The translations under genes were made by a program, and so were the position numbers. Below are positions 25,435 to 35,093 of a stretch of DNA of 64,000 nucleotides, one piece after another; the stretch's first letter is position 1, and the number at the start of each line of letters is the position of its first letter. A model generated the notes under the pieces. That model did no database searches. It was not told the DNA's origin and worked only from the letters and a program-made list of their open reading frames with translations. The DNA comes from CAYPPG01 sp964412555 (lineage in GTDB: Bacteria; Hinthialibacterota; Hinthialibacteria; Hinthialibacterales; Hinthialibacteraceae), in NCBI GenBank assembly GCA_964412555.1, contig CAYPPG010000003.1, positions 124,001 to 188,000 of the forward strand, given 5' to 3'.

Positions 25435-27318
25435 ATGAATATTCATACCAAAAAAATCGGAACGAAAGTAATGATTGGCTTTGCAATTGCCATGATTGCT
25501 TCAATGCTTGGAGTCTATCTGTCCAACAGCCGTTCCATCCGCGAATTTGGTTATGTGAAAGAAATCGAGCGGGCGCGGGCGCTGACTTCCTTTTGTGGCC
25601 AATTTCGAACTTATATGGGGAACTTAAACGAACGCGAAGTCTTCGATTATGACAAACTCTTCCATAATTTTGAGCAAATCAAAAATGAAGGAAAGGATTA
25701 CCGGGAAACCGATCTCTATAAAACAATTCCAGTCGTTTCCGCCTGGACCGCCGCGCAGATGAGAGCAGAGGAATTGGGTTACGCCTTTCGCGTACCGAAA
25801 AACAATCCGCGCAATCCGCTGAATACACCGCGGCCTGGGCTTGAACAGGCTGTCGTCAATTATCTCGAAGGCAAAGGTTCCATCGAATCCATTGAACAAG
25901 CCGGCGGCCAAATCATCTATCCCAAAGTAAAATCCGATGCACGAAAGTTGGGGGAAATCGGGGTACTCCACATCGGCAGTGAATCCAGAATCCAACAGAA
26001 AGGCGGCACAACCAATGACATGAATGCAGTCCGCTTTTTCCGTTCCATTGAATTGACACAAGACTGTATGGTTTGCCATGGCTCGCCTAAAGGCGAAAAA
26101 GATCCAGTCGGCTTCGCCAAAGAAGGCTGGAAAGTGGGAGAAGTCCACGGAGCATTCGAAATCATCGCTCCATTGGATAATCTCGACAACCAAATCACCC
26201 AAGCAGCGATGTATCAATTCGGCATCTCCGGTTTCGTACTGATTGTGAGTTTGATCGCCATTTTCGGATTCTTGACCGTCACCGTCACCAAACCGCTTTT
26301 CAACTTGAAAACGAGACTCGACGATATTGCCGGAGGGGAAGGTGACTTGACGAAAAAATTAGATGTATACACCAACGACGAGGTAGGACAAGTGGCTGAA
26401 CGATTCAACATATTTATTGACAAATTGCGCGACTTAGTAGCCGAAATCAACGAGTCTTCTCAACAGGTGGCCGCAAGTTCGGAAGAACTGGCCGCATCCT
26501 CGCAACATTTAGCCAGCGCTTCAACCGAACAAGCCGCCAGTTTGGAAACAACATCTACGGCCATTGAAGAGTTGGTGAGCTCGGTCGATCAAAACGCCAA
26601 TCACGCACGAAAAACCAACGAAATGGCTACTCAATCCGCCAACGAAGCGGATGAAGGAGGAAAATCGGTCATGGAAATGGTCGAAGCGATGAAAAAGATC
26701 ACAGAACAGATCACCATTATCGACGACATCGCCGACCAAACCAATCTGTTGGCCCTCAACGCCGCCATCGAAGCAGCCCGCGCCGGCGAAATGGGCAAAG
26801 GCTTCGCTGTCGTCGCGGTCGAAGTGCGCAAACTGGCGGAACGCAGCCAACTCGCGGCGAAAGAAATCAACGAACTCTCGAAAAACAGTGTTCTCCAAGC
26901 GGAAAAAGCTGGGAATCAGATCCAAAATATGGTTCCGACTATTCTGAAAGTATCCGAACTGATGAATGAAATTGCCGCTTCCTGCGATGAACAATCCAAA
27001 GGTGCGGCGCAAATTCAAGAATCGGTCCACCAGATCGATCAGATTACTCAACAAAATTCCGCCACCAGCGAGGAATCCGCTTCCGCCAGCGAAGAACTCG
27101 CGGCACAAGCGCAATCCCTTCAATCACTCGTCGCCCGATTCAAAATCGAAGAAGACAATCCGGAATTTCTTTACCGTGGGCAACAATCCGTTTCATTTGA
27201 AAATTTGAATCCCCGAAAACAAACATCCTTGCCCGCGCCTAAAAAAACCGGCCAAAAACCAACCCAGCCGAAAACCAACGCTTCGAAGCCGCAGGATGAT
27301 GAATTCAAAGAATTTTGA
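25435..27318 (+). CDS. Methyl-accepting chemotaxis protein with Tll0287-like (DUF3365) heme-binding sensor
   Basis: The 627-residue receptor has one helix near residues 13-30, a periplasmic sensor to about residue 255, a second helix (QFGISGFVLIVSLIAIFGFL), a HAMP region, and a full signalling domain with the hairpin tip IIDDIADQTNLLALNAAIEA. The sensor is of Tll0287/DUF3365 type (TAAQMRAEELGYAFRVPKNN, then FRSIELTQDCMVCHG). Cys211-Met-Val-Cys214-His215 is a C-x-x-C-H heme c site, so it probably senses redox state or gas (O2, NO). The output is CheA/CheW control of motility or of pili. No chemotaxis genes are near. The C-terminus DDEFKEF is not a standard CheR docking pentapeptide. Confidence 0.85.
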   Translation: MNIHTKKIGTKVMIGFAIAMIASMLGVYLSNSRSIREFGYVKEIERARALTSFCGQFRTYMGNLNEREVFDYDKLFHNFEQIKNEGKDYRETDLYKTIPVVSAWTAAQMRAEELGYAFRVPKNNPRNPLNTPRPGLEQAVVNYLEGKGSIESIEQAGGQIIYPKVKSDARKLGEIGVLHIGSESRIQQKGGTTNDMNAVRFFRSIELTQDCMVCHGSPKGEKDPVGFAKEGWKVGEVHGAFEIIAPLDNLDNQITQAAMYQFGISGFVLIVSLIAIFGFLTVTVTKPLFNLKTRLDDIAGGEGDLTKKLDVYTNDEVGQVAERFNIFIDKLRDLVAEINESSQQVAASSEELAASSQHLASASTEQAASLETTSTAIEELVSSVDQNANHARKTNEMATQSANEADEGGKSVMEMVEAMKKITEQITIIDDIADQTNLLALNAAIEAARAGEMGKGFAVVAVEVRKLAERSQLAAKEINELSKNSVLQAEKAGNQIQNMVPTILKVSELMNEIAASCDEQSKGAAQIQESVHQIDQITQQNSATSEESASASEELAAQAQSLQSLVARFKIEEDNPEFLYRGQQSVSFENLNPRKQTSLPAPKKTGQKPTQPKTNASKPQDDEFKEF

Positions 27319-27382
27319 TCGCGAAAATTTAGCAATCCTCTCTAGCCGAATAAATATATCCGTTTATCCGCATATATTCATA

Positions 27383-27410
27383 TTTACAATTTTGTTAAAG
27401 CCACTATAAT
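27383..27410 (+). promoter_or_regulatory. Sigma-70-type promoter of metH
   Basis: TTTACA at 27383-27388, 16 bases, TATAAT at 27405-27410; the start codon is 120 bases downstream. I found no cobalamin or SAM riboswitch in the roughly 210 bases between the genes. Confidence 0.5.
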
Positions 27411-27530
27411 CTTCCATAACGCATGAAGTTCATGCAATTTGGAATTGAAGTGGCACTCCAGACAATTCATTCGATCAACGCCATCACTTCAATTTTATGT
27501 TTTTAGCCAGTTAAGAAAGGGTAGTTTTTT

Positions 27531-30500
27531 ATGTCTCACTCGGTCGATATTCGTGATGTGTTGAAAGAACGAATTCTTGTTTTCGATGGCGCGATGGGCA
27601 CCTCCATCCAGAATTTGAATCTAACGGCGGATGATTTCGGTGGACTGAAATATGAAGGGTGCAATGAACATCTGGTCTTGACCAAACCGGAAGTGATTGA
27701 AACTATCCATCGAAATTTCTTCGATGCCGGCGCCGATGTGGTGGAAACCAACACCTTCGGTGGAACTGGGATTGTGTTGGCCGAGTATGAATTGAGTGAC
27801 CGTGCGTACGACATCAACAAGGCAGCCGCCGAGATTGCACGAAAAGCGGCGGAACATTATTCCTCATCTGATAAACCTCGTTTTGTAGCCGGATCGATGG
27901 GGCCGACGACCAAGGCGATTTCCGTCACCGGCGGAGTGACGTTTCAAGAACTGATCGACAATTTCTACGAACAGGCAAAAGGACTGATCGCCGGCGGAGT
28001 GGATGTATTGCTGCTAGAAACCTGCCAGGACACCCGCAATGTCAAGGCGGGGATCATCGGAATCCGGCAGGCGTTTCACGATATGAGTGTCGAACTGCCG
28101 ATTATGGTGAGCGGCACCATCGAGCCAATGGGAACGATGCTGGCAGGTCAAGGAGTCGAAGCACTCTATACTTCCCTCGAACATGTGGATTTACTCAGTA
28201 TCGGATTGAACTGTGCGACCGGGCCGAGTTTTATGACTGACCATATCCGCTCACTTTCGGAAATCGCTTCCACACACATCAGCTGCTTCCCAAACGCTGG
28301 ATTGCCGGATGAAGAAGGACGTTACAACGAGACGCCGGACAAAATGGTGGCTGTGCTAAAGCATTTTATCGAAGAGGGATGGATCAACATGCTCGGTGGC
28401 TGCTGCGGAACCGTACCCGAACATATTGCAGCAATTGCTGAATTGGCGAAAGGACAGCCGCCTCGTGCAATCGAACGACCCACGCGTGTCCATTTCTCCG
28501 GAATCGAATATCTCGAAGTGAACGAAGACACCCGCCCGATTATTGTCGGTGAACGGACGAATGTGATCGGCAGCCGCAAGTTCAAACGACTGATCGTGGA
28601 AGGCAAGTTCGAAGAAGCGTCTGAAATCGGGCGCAAGCAAGTGCGCAACGGCGCGCAGGTCATCGATGTCTGTTTGGCGAATCCGGATCGGGAAGAGTTG
28701 GAAGATATGGAGAAATTTCTCGATTTCGTCATCAAAAAAGTCAAGGTTCCGTTGATGATCGACTCCACAGATATGGAAGTCATCGAGCGGTCACTGCAAT
28801 ACTGTCAGGGCAAGAGCATCATCAATTCGATCAACCTGGAAGACGGAGAAGAGCGATTTGCTCAGGTTGTTCCGATTGCACAAAAGTACGGTGCTGCGCT
28901 GATCGTCGGTTGTATCGACGAAGATCCAAAACAGGGGATGGGAATCACGGTCAAACGGAAACTCGAAATCGCCAAGCGGTCTTATGAACTCTTGACGCAA
29001 AAGTACGGAGTCAAACCGAATAATATCATATTCGATCCTCTCGTGTTTCCCTGCGGAACCGGAGATGAGAACTATATTGGTTCCGGAGAGCACACGATCA
29101 ATGGCGTAGCTGCCATCAAAAAGGAACTGCCGGAAGTTTCGACGATTTTAGGCGTCAGCAATATCTCGTTCGGGTTGCCCAATGCGGGACGGGAAGTCCT
29201 AAATTCCGTCTTTTTGCATCACTGCATCGAAGCGGGACTTGATTTTGCCATCGTGAATTCGGAAAAACTGCAGCGGTATGCATCGATTCCGGATGAAGAA
29301 AAGAAATTGGCGGAAAATTTGATCTTCAATCGTGGAGATGATCCCATCGCCGCCTTTGCTGCATTCTATAGGAACAAAAAAGTCGAGAAAAAAGAACCGC
29401 GTAAGAAAGGAACTGTCGAAGAGCGGTTGGCAGGTTACATCGTCGAAGGTTCGAAAGACGGACTGGTCGACGATTTGAATCTAGCCCTGCAAAAGTACCA
29501 ACCGCTGGAAATTATCAATGGTCCATTGATGGACGGCATGGAAGAAGTCGGACGGCTGTTCAATAACAATGAGCTGATTGTAGCGGAAGTGCTGCAGAGC
29601 GCGGAAGCGATGAAAGCGGCAGTAGCCCATCTCGAGCCGATGATGGAAAAATCGGACACCCAGTCAAAAGGAAAAGTCTTACTCGCCACTGTGAAGGGTG
29701 ATGTGCATGATATCGGGAAAAATCTGGTCGAGATCATTTTTTCCAATAACGGATACAACATCATCAACCTGGGGATCAAAGTTCCGCCGGAAGAATTGAT
29801 CAAAGCCTTTGACGAACACAAACCGGATATGATCGGATTAAGCGGTCTGCTGGTGAAATCGGCGCAGCAAATGGTAGTGACGGCGCAGGATTTGAAATCC
29901 GCGAATGTGAATATTCCGATTTTGGTCGGAGGAGCGGCATTGTCGAATCAATTCACGCGGTTGAAGATCGCGCCGGAATACGAAAATTTGGTGGTCTATG
30001 CGAAAGATGCCATGAACGGACTTGACCTCGCCAATCAGATCATGAATCCGGAACGGCGGCAAAATTTGGAAGAGCGCATTCGAGATGAAAGCGCAACTTT
30101 GGCCTCCCGAAAAGAGAAGAAAGACGAAGCGCCAAAGAAAGAACAACAAGTTCAATCCGTGTCGATCCGCCAGGATCATGCGATTCCGACTCCCCCGGAT
30201 TATAAATTGCACGTATTGGATTCCTATCCATTGGAGGAGATTTTACCATACTTAAACATGCAAATGCTGATGGGCAAACATCTTGGTTTAAAAGGCAATT
30301 ACGCGCGGTTAATCGAAGCCGGTGATACAAAAGCTTTGGAGTTGAAGGAAACCGTCGAGAATTTGCAAGACGAAATGATCGCCCAGAAAATCATTCAGCC
30401 ACGGGCAGTATTTCGCTTTTTCCCAATAACATTGGACGGCGATACGATTATCGTTCTTGATTCGGCACGAGTATCAGAGAAGGAACGATTTTGGTTCCCA

Positions 30501-31031
30501 AGACAATCGAAAGGAAGCGGGCTGTGTTTGAGTGATTTTATTTCGCCAAACAGGGATGATAATCTGGCAATGTTCGTGACGACTTGCGGTGGCAACAGAT
30601 TGGCCGAATGGACGGAACGATATAAGAAGGAAGGGCAGTTCTTAAAATCACATGCGCTGCAAGCATTGGCCATTGAATGCGCGGAAGCATTCGCCGAATT
30701 GCTGCATGAGAAAATCCGAAATATGTGGGGAATTATCGATCCGCCGGAATTGACGCTTCGGGATAAATTGCACGCCAAATACCGGGGGATTCGCGTAAGT
30801 TTCGGGTATCCGGCATGTCCGAGGATGGAGGATCAAAGTAAATTGTTCCGTCTGTTGGAAGCCGAAAACAACATCGGGGTGGCGTTGACAGAAGGATATA
30901 TGATGGAACCGGAAGCATCGGTTTCCGCAGTGGTGTTTCATCATCCGGATGCGCGGTATTTCAATGTTGCGGAAAAGGATGTGGAAGTGTTAGAGGAAAA
31001 GCTAAAGGACGTGAGCGTGCCGGTTGGGTGA
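27531..31031 (+). CDS. metH: Cobalamin-dependent methionine synthase
   Basis: The 1166-residue enzyme methylates homocysteine from 5-methyltetrahydrofolate via cobalamin. Domains in order: homocysteine/zinc domain (1-330) with ligands Cys228, Cys291 and Cys292 (LNCATGP, GGCCGT); pterin-binding domain (about 345-620, IVGERTNVIGSRKFKR); cobalamin domain (about 640-890) with Asp724-x-His726-x-x-Gly729 (DVHDIG), where the His binds cobalt; and AdoMet-dependent reactivation domain (about 915-1160, KYRGIRVSFGYPACPRM). All four modules and key residues are complete and the length is usual. A charged linker (SRKEKKDEAPKKEQ) separates the last two. ATG 27531 follows AAGAAAGGG. It stands alone, with an own promoter. 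Confidence 0.95.
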   Translation: MSHSVDIRDVLKERILVFDGAMGTSIQNLNLTADDFGGLKYEGCNEHLVLTKPEVIETIHRNFFDAGADVVETNTFGGTGIVLAEYELSDRAYDINKAAAEIARKAAEHYSSSDKPRFVAGSMGPTTKAISVTGGVTFQELIDNFYEQAKGLIAGGVDVLLLETCQDTRNVKAGIIGIRQAFHDMSVELPIMVSGTIEPMGTMLAGQGVEALYTSLEHVDLLSIGLNCATGPSFMTDHIRSLSEIASTHISCFPNAGLPDEEGRYNETPDKMVAVLKHFIEEGWINMLGGCCGTVPEHIAAIAELAKGQPPRAIERPTRVHFSGIEYLEVNEDTRPIIVGERTNVIGSRKFKRLIVEGKFEEASEIGRKQVRNGAQVIDVCLANPDREELEDMEKFLDFVIKKVKVPLMIDSTDMEVIERSLQYCQGKSIINSINLEDGEERFAQVVPIAQKYGAALIVGCIDEDPKQGMGITVKRKLEIAKRSYELLTQKYGVKPNNIIFDPLVFPCGTGDENYIGSGEHTINGVAAIKKELPEVSTILGVSNISFGLPNAGREVLNSVFLHHCIEAGLDFAIVNSEKLQRYASIPDEEKKLAENLIFNRGDDPIAAFAAFYRNKKVEKKEPRKKGTVEERLAGYIVEGSKDGLVDDLNLALQKYQPLEIINGPLMDGMEEVGRLFNNNELIVAEVLQSAEAMKAAVAHLEPMMEKSDTQSKGKVLLATVKGDVHDIGKNLVEIIFSNNGYNIINLGIKVPPEELIKAFDEHKPDMIGLSGLLVKSAQQMVVTAQDLKSANVNIPILVGGAALSNQFTRLKIAPEYENLVVYAKDAMNGLDLANQIMNPERRQNLEERIRDESATLASRKEKKDEAPKKEQQVQSVSIRQDHAIPTPPDYKLHVLDSYPLEEILPYLNMQMLMGKHLGLKGNYARLIEAGDTKALELKETVENLQDEMIAQKIIQPRAVFRFFPITLDGDTIIVLDSARVSEKERFWFPRQSKGSGLCLSDFISPNRDDNLAMFVTTCGGNRLAEWTERYKKEGQFLKSHALQALAIECAEAFAELLHEKIRNMWGIIDPPELTLRDKLHAKYRGIRVSFGYPACPRMEDQSKLFRLLEAENNIGVALTEGYMMEPEASVSAVVFHHPDARYFNVAEKDVEVLEEKLKDVSVPVG

Positions 31032-31044
31032 TATTTGTTTGAAT

Positions 31045-31079
31045 CCGGATTGGTCAGGATTTTCCGGATTGGCAGGATG
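31045..31079. repeat. Short imperfect tandem repeat in a convergent gap
   Basis: Two adjacent copies start CCGGATTGG: CCGGATTGGTCAGGATTTT then CCGGATTGGCAGGAT. The period is 19-20 bases. It lies between the converging metH and glycosidase genes, 14 bases after the metH stop. GGAT/CAGGAT repeats of this kind occur as dispersed elements between genes of Planctomycetes-like bacteria. Confidence 0.45.
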
Positions 31080-31153
31080 GGGGGTGTAGGTGAAATTGAG
31101 AGGGTATTAAGCCAGGATGAACTCGGACTTGCGCTTTCAGTAGCCACCGAATC

Positions 31154-34100
31154 TCAAAATTGTTCCTTCTTCTCAATCCACTTTTTCAAAATCTGTAGAT
31201 TGGGACTGATTTCATCCCCCGCGCGGAGACCGGTGCGGTAAATATTGTTCCCGCTCCAATTCCACCAGTTCCAGCCAATGCCGAAACGTTCGAGAGTGCA
31301 AAGATAATCGTTCAGCCAGACAAGATGGTCTTCACCGGGGGAGATCATGGAAACGCCGAATTCACCGCAGTGCATGGGAACATTATGTTTAATGCCGAAT
31401 AGAATGGCTTCGAGCAGTTTTTCGATTTCCTCTTCATGATGCGATTGGTAACCGGGATAGTATTCATCATATTGGTACCCCCAGTGTTTGCCATAGTGAT
31501 GGAAACTGTAAATCGTGTTGGGATCACCGGTAGGTTCGAGCCAGAGGAACCATTCGCACTGAGACCAGCCGTCGCCCGCTTCGATTACGATGAGATGTTT
31601 TTTATCGACCATGCGAACGATGCGGGTGAGATCTTTGATGATTTGGTTCCAGTCCTCTTGATACATATAGGCCGGTTCGTTGAGGAAATCATAGGCGATG
31701 AGTCCTTCTGGTTCGTCTGCGTACCGTTCGGCAATGCGCCGCCAGAGTTCGTAGACATTTTCCCTCGTTTCCGGATGCATGCGCCAATAGCGGGTAGAAT
31801 TGCGGACAAGATTTTTGCTGTCTTTTTGCGGCTGGTCTTCGTTGAAGAAATAACAGAGCATGGCCATGATATTGCGGCTTGTCATTTCATGCACCAAGTC
31901 ATCGAGTCGCTGCCAGACTTCGGGATCTTCATTGATCGGTCCGCCGACGCCTTCTTGTAAGGGAATGTCCCATTCGGCGTTCCAGGCGAAAGCATAACGG
32001 CAGTGGTCGAATCCCCAATTCTGCCAATCATCGAACATTTGTTGTTCCGTGAGACCACCACGCGCATTCAACTTCGGATTCATTTTGGCGAAGAGTTCGC
32101 CAACCCCTTTGAGCAATTTGGATTTATCGACCAGCGGAGTGCTATAGTGCAACGTTTCACTTCCCGTTTGAAAGCGTAAGGGAGCATATTGAGAAGTATA
32201 ATCGGTGGTTTCAATATCATCGGCTTGAATTTCCGGGAAATTGTGCAAGAGAGCATAGGATAACAACTGCGGAACCGGTGCAATTCGCTCAAAGGGCGTA
32301 CCAACAATATCTGGAAAATCAAGATAGTGATATTTTAAATAAAAATCACCGCAAAGATTTTTTTTGTCTAGTTTTTCAATTTGCGAACACATGACCGGAA
32401 TCGAGCGTAACCGTTTTGATAGAATAGAACACGTCTGGGCACTCGGTTCATTGTCGGAAGGAAAGGTATAGATAATGATTTTCGCACCTGGATCGTTGAA
32501 CTGAATCGATAATTGCTCGAAGCCTAAATTATTGGTACTCCAATCAATCAATTGTGGGCATTGTTCTAAGAGGAGTAATACCGGTTTTGATTTTTTTAAC
32601 GCCATGCTTCGATAAGGAGATACGCGGCTCGACAATAACAGCCATCCTTCAGTCAATTCGCTGCAATCGATCAATTGGGTTTTCGAATTGAGCTTTGTTT
32701 TGTTTAAACCGTTGGAAGACATATAGGACAAGTATTGAGGGCGGGTAAATCCTTTGGCGTCCCATCCCCAAAATTGAAAAGTGGATTGATCAGCGGTAAA
32801 GACGATCACAGGAGACATAGAAGAGGAATACATGACCAAATGCTCATATTCGTGAGGTGTGTCGATTGTGTACTCATTAGTCCACGACATTTCTCCGGGA
32901 GTAGTGACGACATCCGGTTGATACCCGTCAACAGATAAAGTAACAGGTTCATCAAGAATACCCCCGAAATTATTGTGATTGTATACTTGGATCGCGATGG
33001 TGTTGACTTCACCGGCTTTCAACAAATTTTCAGGGAAAACAAAGGAGCCTCCGTTTATTTGGGGATTGGAGATCGAGGTTCCATTCAGAAAAAGTCGTAA
33101 CCAGTTTGCGGTTTTACCGAGATGCAGAACGACTTGTTTATCCTTCCATTGTAAGGGAATAGGTACTTCCCGGCGATACCAGGCATAACCATTGTACGGT
33201 TTGTTTTCGCAGCGCTTATCCTCAATTGTATAGGGACAATCCCAAGGAGAATACTCGTTGGTCTCTTGAAATCCTTGGCGCTCCCAAGGACCGGGAACAC
33301 GGATTTCATGCCAATTGCGAAGGAGCACATCGGGAAGCTGCCATCCTTTCTGTTCGCCCTTGTTTTCAGGATCGAGGCGAAAGGACCAAATGCCCCGCAA
33401 GTCGATCCAATCCGCTTCCGAATTGATAAAGATGAATTCCAACTTGGATGGATCGCTCCCCATCAACGGCCGGGCATTCAACCAGCCGAAGCGGTCTTCA
33501 TCAAAATGATCCGGTTCACCAATGGGAGCCCCCCAAACTGAGGATATTTTTTCATTCAACCATTCGATTTTCGGATGGGCTGTTTCCGTCCGTTTCAGGA
33601 CATTACCCCAGTCTTCGAGATCAGCTTCCCGGCGGGCAGCTTTCATGATATTTCGAATTTCTTCGAACTCGAGTTTGTAAGAAGAAATGTCCTGCCCTTT
33701 TTCCCGAATCAATTCGATACAAGCAGACGCGTGTTGAATCTGACGCTCAATGCGTTCCACTTCACCGGCGGAATGGACAGCAAGTTCGGCTGCGGAAATC
33801 AACAAGGCGGCTTCCCGTGCCATGGCAATGGACTGCGCATATTCTCCTTGTTTTTGGGAATGGATAGCGACATTGAAAAGGATATTTTCAGCCTCTTCCG
33901 TCATTGCAGATGCATAACGTTCCGCCTGTCTCCAGATGGTATTCTTGTCAAACGAGAGAATCTCACTCGGAGAACGATAGCGGCGAAGCAGGAAGATGGA
34001 TTGTTGCTTCAATTTTTCGATGCGTGCCAAATTTTTCGAAATATCCGATTTCCCACGTTCTTCATCATTATAATAAATGAGACGGGCATTGTGGGCGGAA

Positions 34101-34600
34101 TGGAATGCACCTGTGGTTTTACCGGCCCGGTAAGGATTTTTTGCAGGTTCCAGTTGCATTTCATCCGTTACAGGCGTTACCCAGCCACAGCCGGAAGCAA
34201 AAGGATAGCGAAGATGGTTCTCATCAATGATCTCCCCTTCCGCCACGATGCCGGCAGGGCCAGAGTGAAAAACGATCTCCGTCGCCCCATCGATGTAGGG
34301 AGTGAGATCGGTGTCATAGATCAAGCCTTTATCGATATGCTTCATGACTTCAGCACCGTTGACTTTCAATTCAACCCCCTTATCACCCCAAATGATGATC
34401 CAACCGCTGCGTGCAGGATTCTGCAACTGGATAACGGGAGAATAACGTTTCACTTTTGCCGCTTTCCAATCATCCTTTACATACCATTTGTCATGAGGGT
34501 GTTCCCACCAATCGGCGTGAGTAGCAGATATTAGAAAAACAAATATATATAGAAAGTGGACTAGCCATGATAATCGAAATCGGAAATAGACAGAACTCAT
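31154..34600 (-). CDS. Large secreted glycoside hydrolase, GH2-like beta-sandwich plus GH5-like TIM barrel
   Basis: The 1148-residue product has a signal peptide (WLVHFLYIFVFLISATHA). A beta domain, a helical linker (residues about 215-345) and a GH2-like sugar-binding sandwich (WEIRVPGPWERQGFQETNEY region and YNGYAWYRREVPIP, near residues 435-480) follow. The last 280 residues are a GH5-type barrel with acid/base Glu975 in YDFLNEPAY and nucleophile Glu1080 in MHCGEFGVS. Such enzymes hydrolyse beta-glycans outside the inner membrane; the exact substrate is unknown. ATG 34600 is preceded by GAGG. No operon partner; the gene is convergent to metH. The combination of domains in one chain is unusual compared with the usual 300-450-residue GH5. 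Confidence 0.75.
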   Translation of the reverse strand: MSSVYFRFRLSWLVHFLYIFVFLISATHADWWEHPHDKWYVKDDWKAAKVKRYSPVIQLQNPARSGWIIIWGDKGVELKVNGAEVMKHIDKGLIYDTDLTPYIDGATEIVFHSGPAGIVAEGEIIDENHLRYPFASGCGWVTPVTDEMQLEPAKNPYRAGKTTGAFHSAHNARLIYYNDEERGKSDISKNLARIEKLKQQSIFLLRRYRSPSEILSFDKNTIWRQAERYASAMTEEAENILFNVAIHSQKQGEYAQSIAMAREAALLISAAELAVHSAGEVERIERQIQHASACIELIREKGQDISSYKLEFEEIRNIMKAARREADLEDWGNVLKRTETAHPKIEWLNEKISSVWGAPIGEPDHFDEDRFGWLNARPLMGSDPSKLEFIFINSEADWIDLRGIWSFRLDPENKGEQKGWQLPDVLLRNWHEIRVPGPWERQGFQETNEYSPWDCPYTIEDKRCENKPYNGYAWYRREVPIPLQWKDKQVVLHLGKTANWLRLFLNGTSISNPQINGGSFVFPENLLKAGEVNTIAIQVYNHNNFGGILDEPVTLSVDGYQPDVVTTPGEMSWTNEYTIDTPHEYEHLVMYSSSMSPVIVFTADQSTFQFWGWDAKGFTRPQYLSYMSSNGLNKTKLNSKTQLIDCSELTEGWLLLSSRVSPYRSMALKKSKPVLLLLEQCPQLIDWSTNNLGFEQLSIQFNDPGAKIIIYTFPSDNEPSAQTCSILSKRLRSIPVMCSQIEKLDKKNLCGDFYLKYHYLDFPDIVGTPFERIAPVPQLLSYALLHNFPEIQADDIETTDYTSQYAPLRFQTGSETLHYSTPLVDKSKLLKGVGELFAKMNPKLNARGGLTEQQMFDDWQNWGFDHCRYAFAWNAEWDIPLQEGVGGPINEDPEVWQRLDDLVHEMTSRNIMAMLCYFFNEDQPQKDSKNLVRNSTRYWRMHPETRENVYELWRRIAERYADEPEGLIAYDFLNEPAYMYQEDWNQIIKDLTRIVRMVDKKHLIVIEAGDGWSQCEWFLWLEPTGDPNTIYSFHHYGKHWGYQYDEYYPGYQSHHEEEIEKLLEAILFGIKHNVPMHCGEFGVSMISPGEDHLVWLNDYLCTLERFGIGWNWWNWSGNNIYRTGLRAGDEISPNLQILKKWIEKKEQF

Positions 34601-35093
34601 TTTGAATTCCTCGAGGAAGAAAAAGTGTTCGAGGGATAGTGTACTTTGTTAGATTCTTGTTTTGTAGATGTTGATCAGTCAAAAAGGAAGGAAAAAAAGA
34701 TTCAACGGTGAGTTTTTTTATATGGGATTCGATTTATCACACTTCCGGCAGTTCTTACCTATCGCGGCGTTGGTAATCGAGAAACCAGCTTGCAGAATCT
34801 TCATTGGTAAAACGTTTATTGATCCCATCTCGAGATTTCATCTCCGGGTAGCGTATGATTTCCCCTTTCATTTTTATAGTCTTGGAGAGAGGATCACTTT
34901 TCTGTTACCCTCTATCAAAAATTTCATTTCCTTGCTATTACAAAATACTGCTTTTAGCAGAATAAAAAATCGATCATTTTATGTTGCGATTGTCTGAAAA
35001 CGTGATAAAATTATATCATATGATACGAAGTAACGGATTTTGATTTGACGAACCGTGACTGTAAAGTTGTTGAGGCGGTGAAGGACGGAAACG
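34601..35093. other. 493-base gap; only a doubtful 38-codon minus-strand frame
   Basis: A 109-codon plus-strand frame here (34668-34997) is Phe/Ile-rich, lacks a ribosome site and looks accidental. On the minus strand 34871-34755 gives a 38-residue charged peptide (MKGEIIRYPEMKSRDGINKR, then FTNEDSASWFLDYQRRDR) that looks more protein-like but also lacks a ribosome site; it may be a gene remnant. Near the right end TTGTCT (34990-34995) and TATATC (35012-35017), 16 bases apart, may be the promoter of the gene at 35094. Confidence 0.35.

Noticed and set aside
27319..27530. Cobalamin or SAM riboswitch upstream of metH
   Set aside because: The gap is only about 210 bases and has no recognisable B12-box or SAM-type stems; a simple promoter explains it.
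34668..34997. 109-codon plus-strand frame upstream of the small membrane protein
   Set aside because: Phe/Ile-rich translation without domain features or ribosome site; probably chance in AT-rich DNA.
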